Positions 7,503-10,889 of a stretch of 10,889 nucleotides of DNA are shown here, piece after piece. Below the pieces are notes generated by a model that was not told the DNA's origin, made no database searches, and was given only the letters and a program-made list of their open reading frames with translations. The translations under genes and the position numbers were made by a program. This DNA is from an uncultured Balneolaceae bacterium (GTDB taxonomy: Bacteria; Bacteroidota; Rhodothermia; Balneolales; Balneolaceae), in assembly GCA_938003885.1 (NCBI GenBank), contig CALKWT010000079.1, positions 1 through 10,889 of the forward strand, in the 5' to 3' direction. Each line of letters opens with the position of its first letter. The stretch's first letter is position 1.

Positions 7503-8702
7503 ATGGCTTCCAGCAGTCCAAAATTAACAGATTCCTTGCAGTTACCCGCTAATTTGAACATGTCAAAGACCTTCTATGCTGTAGGCATTGCAGGTCTGAT
7601 TGCCAGTTTTGTCGGCTACTTCTTAAACAGCGATCAGTTTCTGCACTCCTACCTGACCAGCTTTACTTTCTACACAAGTATCGCTTTGGCTTGTCTGATC
7701 TTTGTGATGATTCATCACATAACCAAATCATCCTGGGGTACAGTGATCCGGAGAATACCGGAGGCTTTCATCTCCAATATCTGGATCTGGGCCATCTTTC
7801 TTATCCCGGTGCTTCTGGGAGTGACATCTCTGTATAACTGGGCTAATCCCGAGTATGTATCAGGTGATCCAATCATGGAAGGGAAGGTGCCTTTCCTCAA
7901 CATCCCCTTCTTTGTAGTTCGTCAGTTTATCTACTTTGCGATTTGGGGTTTTCTGGGATACAGACTACATAAAGTATCTACTGAAATGGATCATACCCGG
8001 GACTGGGGTGCTACCTCCTTGCTTCGAAAATTAAGTGCTCCCGGAATCCTTCTCTTCGCCCTTTCTGTCGCTTTTGCCAGCTTTGACTGGCTGATGTCCC
8101 TCGATGCCCATTGGTTTTCCACCATGTTCGGTGTCTATTTCTTTTCAATGAGCTTTCAGGCACTCTTTCCGGTACTTATTCTGATGACCTTCTGGTTACA
8201 CAGAAACGGACTTCTTGAAAATACAATCCGCAAACCGCATATTCATGACCTGGCCTCATGGTTCTTCGGCTTTACTGTATTTTATGCCTATATTGCATTC
8301 AGCCAGTTTATACTGATTTACTATGCAAACATGCCGGAAGAGACCCTATGGTACTACCACAGGCTTGAAGGCAGCTGGTCAGTCATCACCTATATGATTC
8401 TCATAGGCCGATTTGTGATCCCTTTTCTGCTACTCCTGAACAGGGACAGTAAACATAATACCACCCTTCTGACAATCTCATCTGTACTTGTGATAGCCAT
8501 GCACATTATCGAACTGCACTGGATTGTCATGCCTGCAATACATACAGAAGGTTTTTCAATCAGCTGGCTGGATATAACCACCCTCCTTGGGCTTGGCGGT
8601 ATCTTCATGGGACTCTTTTTCAACAGTTTTAACAAACATCAGATTGTTCCGGTAAATGACCCGACACTCAATGAATCCCTTAGCAAACAGTATCATCAAT
8701 AA
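7503..8702 (+). CDS. actF: ActF, second NrfD-like membrane subunit of ACIII
   Basis: ActF is the second large membrane subunit of ACIII, related in fold to ActC, and closes the core complex. The 399 residues show about ten membrane helices (roughly 22-41, 50-70, 91-112, 134-155, 178-199, 204-230, 247-275, 292-312, 322-344, 355-376). Family-typical segments are HHITKSSWGT followed by RRIPEA (71-88), SLDAHWFSTMFGVY (199-212), and the aromatic FSQFILIYYANMPEETLWYY stretch (266-285). His71, His72, Asp195, Asp201 and His203 are candidate quinone or proton-path residues by position only. The start at 7503 gives a short soluble N-terminus; Met20 (7560) is an alternative nearer the first helix. Gaps to its neighbours are about 21 bases, consistent with one transcript. 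Confidence 0.93.
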   Translation: MASSSPKLTDSLQLPANLNMSKTFYAVGIAGLIASFVGYFLNSDQFLHSYLTSFTFYTSIALACLIFVMIHHITKSSWGTVIRRIPEAFISNIWIWAIFLIPVLLGVTSLYNWANPEYVSGDPIMEGKVPFLNIPFFVVRQFIYFAIWGFLGYRLHKVSTEMDHTRDWGATSLLRKLSAPGILLFALSVAFASFDWLMSLDAHWFSTMFGVYFFSMSFQALFPVLILMTFWLHRNGLLENTIRKPHIHDLASWFFGFTVFYAYIAFSQFILIYYANMPEETLWYYHRLEGSWSVITYMILIGRFVIPFLLLLNRDSKHNTTLLTISSVLVIAMHIIELHWIVMPAIHTEGFSISWLDITTLLGLGGIFMGLFFNSFNKHQIVPVNDPTLNESLSKQYHQ

Positions 8703-8723
8703 TTTTTCGTAATACGTAATTTT

Positions 8724-9260
8724 ATGAGTGACAATAAAAGACAATTTACAGATTCCGAGAAGCTGAGCATTATTCAGGAAGCTTCTGGCAGTGATCGGGA
8801 AGAAGTGGATGCGATCGCCAAAAAATATGGAGTCACCAGGGATGAGATCCTCAAATGGAGGAAGGAAAGCAAGGCCTTTGTAGCCGAAAGAAAAGCGGAA
8901 ACGGAAATTCTGGGATATGGTCATGAAAATGAAAAGGTATATCTGGAAGCCAATGACGCTTTTATTGATTCAGTCTATTACGGAGCTGTAAAAGATAAAA
9001 TCAACTACAAAAGACTTACATTTTGGACGGTTGTGGGAGTTGTTATGGTGGTCGTCCTGGTGTTAAGTGTAATCGGTATCTATAATTATACAAAGGGATC
9101 TGCCTGGCAACAAAGTTATGAAGCGAGCGAGTATTACGAACTCGAACGCAGCAGAGTACTGGATCAGACTACACTCGATTCTTATGGTGTAGTAGACCCG
9201 GAAGCCGGGATTTACAGAATACCCATCGATGAAGCTATCAACATCATCGTAAACGAATAA
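8724..9260 (+). CDS. Small membrane protein with HTH-like N-terminus, ACIII/oxidase-associated
   Basis: I cannot assign a named family. The 178-residue protein has three parts. Residues 9-48 resemble the homeodomain-like helix-turn-helix of transposase orfA proteins: EKLSIIQEA, then VDAIAKKYGVTRDEILKWRKE. Residues 98-119 are one membrane helix, preceded by a Lys/Arg-rich stretch, so the N-terminus should be cytoplasmic. Residues 137-178 are a periplasmic tail with YYELERSRVLDQ and YGVVDPEAGIYRIPIDEA. The tail recalls the 'G.-.RIPID.AM' ending of small membrane proteins that I remember next to ACIII and caa3 genes in other phyla, so a role in complex assembly or stability is likely. The HTH-like part could bind DNA, or be only a helical scaffold. 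It sits in the operon between actF and sco, 21 and 33 bases away. Confidence 0.8.
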   Translation: MSDNKRQFTDSEKLSIIQEASGSDREEVDAIAKKYGVTRDEILKWRKESKAFVAERKAETEILGYGHENEKVYLEANDAFIDSVYYGAVKDKINYKRLTFWTVVGVVMVVVLVLSVIGIYNYTKGSAWQQSYEASEYYELERSRVLDQTTLDSYGVVDPEAGIYRIPIDEAINIIVNE

Positions 9261-9293
9261 TATTCCTGATGAGGATAAGAAGTAAAACTCACA

Positions 9294-10136
9294 ATGATGA
9301 AAAATACACTGCAAATCCTGCTAATGGTTTCAGTGTTTCTCTGTTTCAACAATGCTTTTGGCCAGCTAAATCAGCATCCGCCTGAAGTTCTGAATCAGAT
9401 TGGTGTCGATGAAAAGCTTGGAGACACCGTACCACTGGACCTTGAATTTGTTACGTCCGATGGAAAGACAGTACTTCTCAGGGAACTTTTTGAAGAAGAT
9501 AAACCCGTTCTTTTAAATCCTTTATACTACGAATGCCCTATTTTATGCAACCTGGTTGTAGAAAGTGTATTTAACGTAGTTAACGAACTGATCTGGACCC
9601 CTGGTGAAGATTATATCATTATCTCCTTCTCGATTGATCCTGAAGAAGATCATACCATCGCAAAGACCAACAAAGAACAGTACGTAAGCCGTTTGGATAA
9701 ACCCGGAGCAGAAGATGGATGGTACTTTCTGACTTCAGATCAGAAGTCCATTGAAGCTCTGACCGACGCGGTTGGTTTTCGTTATACATACGATGAAAAT
9801 ACCGGGGAATATCTCCACCTCGCCAGCATCATGATGCTGAGTCCGGAAGGGGTGGTAACCAGATACCTATACGGGGCCTCTTTTCGGGAATTTGACCTCC
9901 GGAATGCCTTGTACGAAGCAGCCGATGGGACGATCGGATCAACCCTTGACCAAATACTTCTTTATTGTTTCACGTACGACCCGTCATCCCAAAGTTATGT
10001 TCCCGTAGCCATGAATATAATGAAGCTGGGAGGTTTGGCTACACTTATATTTCTAGGTATATTTCTCACGATCTTCTGGAAGCGTGAAAAAAATAAGGAC
10101 TCTACACAAACCACAAAATTTGAAATTGATAAATGA
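9294..10136 (+). CDS. SCO1/SenC-type copper chaperone
   Basis: SCO proteins are thioredoxin-fold copper chaperones that load the CuA site of oxidase subunit II; coxB follows directly, which fits this role. The 280-residue protein has a signal peptide (1-23), a thioredoxin-like domain (about 45-225) with the copper-binding CPILC motif (C81 and C85) and His175 in the LHLAS context as the third ligand, and then a membrane helix (about 245-262) near the C-terminus. This longer form with a C-terminal helix differs from classical SCO1, which is anchored at its N-terminus, but I recall it in other ACIII/caa3 clusters. Cys225 (LLYCFTYDP) lies outside the copper motif. ATGATG at 9294 offers two adjacent starts. 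A purine-rich GAGGATAAGAAG lies upstream, the nearest thing to a Shine-Dalgarno in the operon. The stop overlaps the coxB start by ATGA. Confidence 0.92.
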   Translation: MMKNTLQILLMVSVFLCFNNAFGQLNQHPPEVLNQIGVDEKLGDTVPLDLEFVTSDGKTVLLRELFEEDKPVLLNPLYYECPILCNLVVESVFNVVNELIWTPGEDYIIISFSIDPEEDHTIAKTNKEQYVSRLDKPGAEDGWYFLTSDQKSIEALTDAVGFRYTYDENTGEYLHLASIMMLSPEGVVTRYLYGASFREFDLRNALYEAADGTIGSTLDQILLYCFTYDPSSQSYVPVAMNIMKLGGLATLIFLGIFLTIFWKREKNKDSTQTTKFEIDK

Positions 10137-10889
10137 ACAATTTAAGTGATTTCATGCTCCCTCCTGCCAAAAGTACTCTTGCGGCTGAAACGGATGCATT
10201 ATTCAATTTTATTAACGTTGCCAGCCTGATCTTTCTTGTTGGCATCACTATTGCCATCATCTATTTTTCCTGGAAGTACAGGCGTCGTTCCGATCAGGAT
10301 GTAACACCCGTTATCGCCCACAACAGTAAACTGGAAATAACCTGGTCTGTTATTCCACTGGTATTGGTTCTTATTGTATTTGGACGAGGATTCACTGGTT
10401 ATATTGATAACATCACCCCGCCGGATGATGCTTATGAAATCAGGGCGGTAGGGAAAACTTGGCTCTGGGAATTTCATTACCCGAACGGTCATGTCAGCAT
10501 CAATGAACTGCATGTTCCGGCTGGAAGGCCTGTAAAACTTGTCATGAGTTCAGATGATGTAATTCACTCTCTCTATATTCCCGACTTCCGTGTTAAAATG
10601 GATGTTCTGCCAAACCGTTACACCCAACTCTGGTTTGAAGCAATTGAACCTGGAGAATCCACTATTTTCTGTGCAGAGTATTGCGGTACCGCCCACTCCA
10701 ATATGATCGCTACCACGTATGTCTACGAAGAAGAAGAGTTTGTAACATGGCTCGCCAGCGCCGGTTCGGCTGACGACAGCATGGATCCGGTTGAGCTGGG
10801 CCAGGAACTCATTACACGCAATGCCTGTGCAACCTGTCATTCATCTGATGGAACTGACCTGATTGGCCCCACATTCCAGGGACTCTGGC
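10133..10889 (+). CDS. coxB: CoxB, subunit II of caa3-type cytochrome c oxidase (3' end cut)
   Basis: Subunit II accepts electrons and passes them through its binuclear CuA centre to subunit I. The 252 codons present begin at ATG 10133, overlapping the sco stop, and stay open to the window edge. Two membrane helices (about 27-47 and 69-90) form the hairpin anchor. The cupredoxin domain has the aromatic WLWEFHY patch (110-116) and all expected CuA ligands: His145, Cys180, Glu182 (carbonyl), Cys184, His188 and Met191. After an acidic EEEEF stretch (199-203) comes a cytochrome c domain with C232-C235-H236, which makes this the caa3 type. The rest of that domain lies outside the window, and coxA and coxC probably follow. 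No cleavable signal peptide or lipobox is evident. The match of its cytochrome c domain to the ActE C-terminus suggests a shared origin. Confidence 0.94.
   Translation, partial: MNNLSDFMLPPAKSTLAAETDALFNFINVASLIFLVGITIAIIYFSWKYRRRSDQDVTPVIAHNSKLEITWSVIPLVLVLIVFGRGFTGYIDNITPPDDAYEIRAVGKTWLWEFHYPNGHVSINELHVPAGRPVKLVMSSDDVIHSLYIPDFRVKMDVLPNRYTQLWFEAIEPGESTIFCAEYCGTAHSNMIATTYVYEEEEFVTWLASAGSADDSMDPVELGQELITRNACATCHSSDGTDLIGPTFQGLW

Noticed and set aside
8748..8870. Insertion sequence orfA fragment, because of the transposase-like HTH
   Set aside because: The HTH-like part is in frame with a membrane helix and a respiratory-type tail, with normal operon spacing and no inverted repeats or orfB, so it is part of a host protein.

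Overview
The window holds most of one respiratory gene cluster, all on the plus strand: the six genes of alternative complex III (ACIII, actABCDEF; quinol:cytochrome c/acceptor oxidoreductase), a small membrane protein with an N-terminal helix-turn-helix-like segment, a SCO-type copper chaperone, and the 5' part of coxB, the CuA/cytochrome c subunit of a caa3-type oxygen reductase, which runs off the right edge. Gaps between genes are 21-59 bases. Two pairs overlap by ATGA (actC/actD and sco/coxB), so the set reads as one operon.

The likely host is a Bacteroidota/Rhodothermota-type bacterium, and I would favour a Balneola/Rhodothermus relative. The basis is the gene order act-sco-cox, the family-level look of the proteins, moderate GC, and start codons preceded by A/T-rich leaders, mostly without a Shine-Dalgarno sequence. 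This assignment is inference; no rRNA or marker gene is present.

Region by region: bases 1-677 have no convincing gene. They contain two short protein-like open stretches that may be remnants, a sharply bounded GC-rich island (about 69% GC at 241-340 between flanks of about 30-33%), one Bacteroidetes-like promoter candidate, a short hairpin and a tandem imperfect repeat just before actA. Bases 678-8702 are actA (pentahaem cytochrome c), actB (Tat-exported molybdopterin-oxidoreductase-like plus four-cluster ferredoxin fusion), actC (NrfD-like membrane subunit), actD (DUF3341), actE (lipoprotein cytochrome c, here with two haem sites) and actF (second NrfD-like membrane subunit). Bases 8724-9260 are the small HTH-like/transmembrane protein, 9294-10136 SCO, and 10133-10889 partial coxB.

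Working together: quinol is oxidised at the membrane subunits ActC/ActF. Electrons pass through the ActB iron-sulfur clusters and the ActA/ActE haems, then to the cytochrome c domain and CuA centre of the caa3 oxidase, for which SCO delivers copper. The core system is known. The least ordinary parts are the extra C-terminal cytochrome c domain on ActE, which closely resembles the cytochrome c domain of CoxB in the same operon, and the HTH-like membrane protein between actF and sco. I saw no unmistakably novel system.
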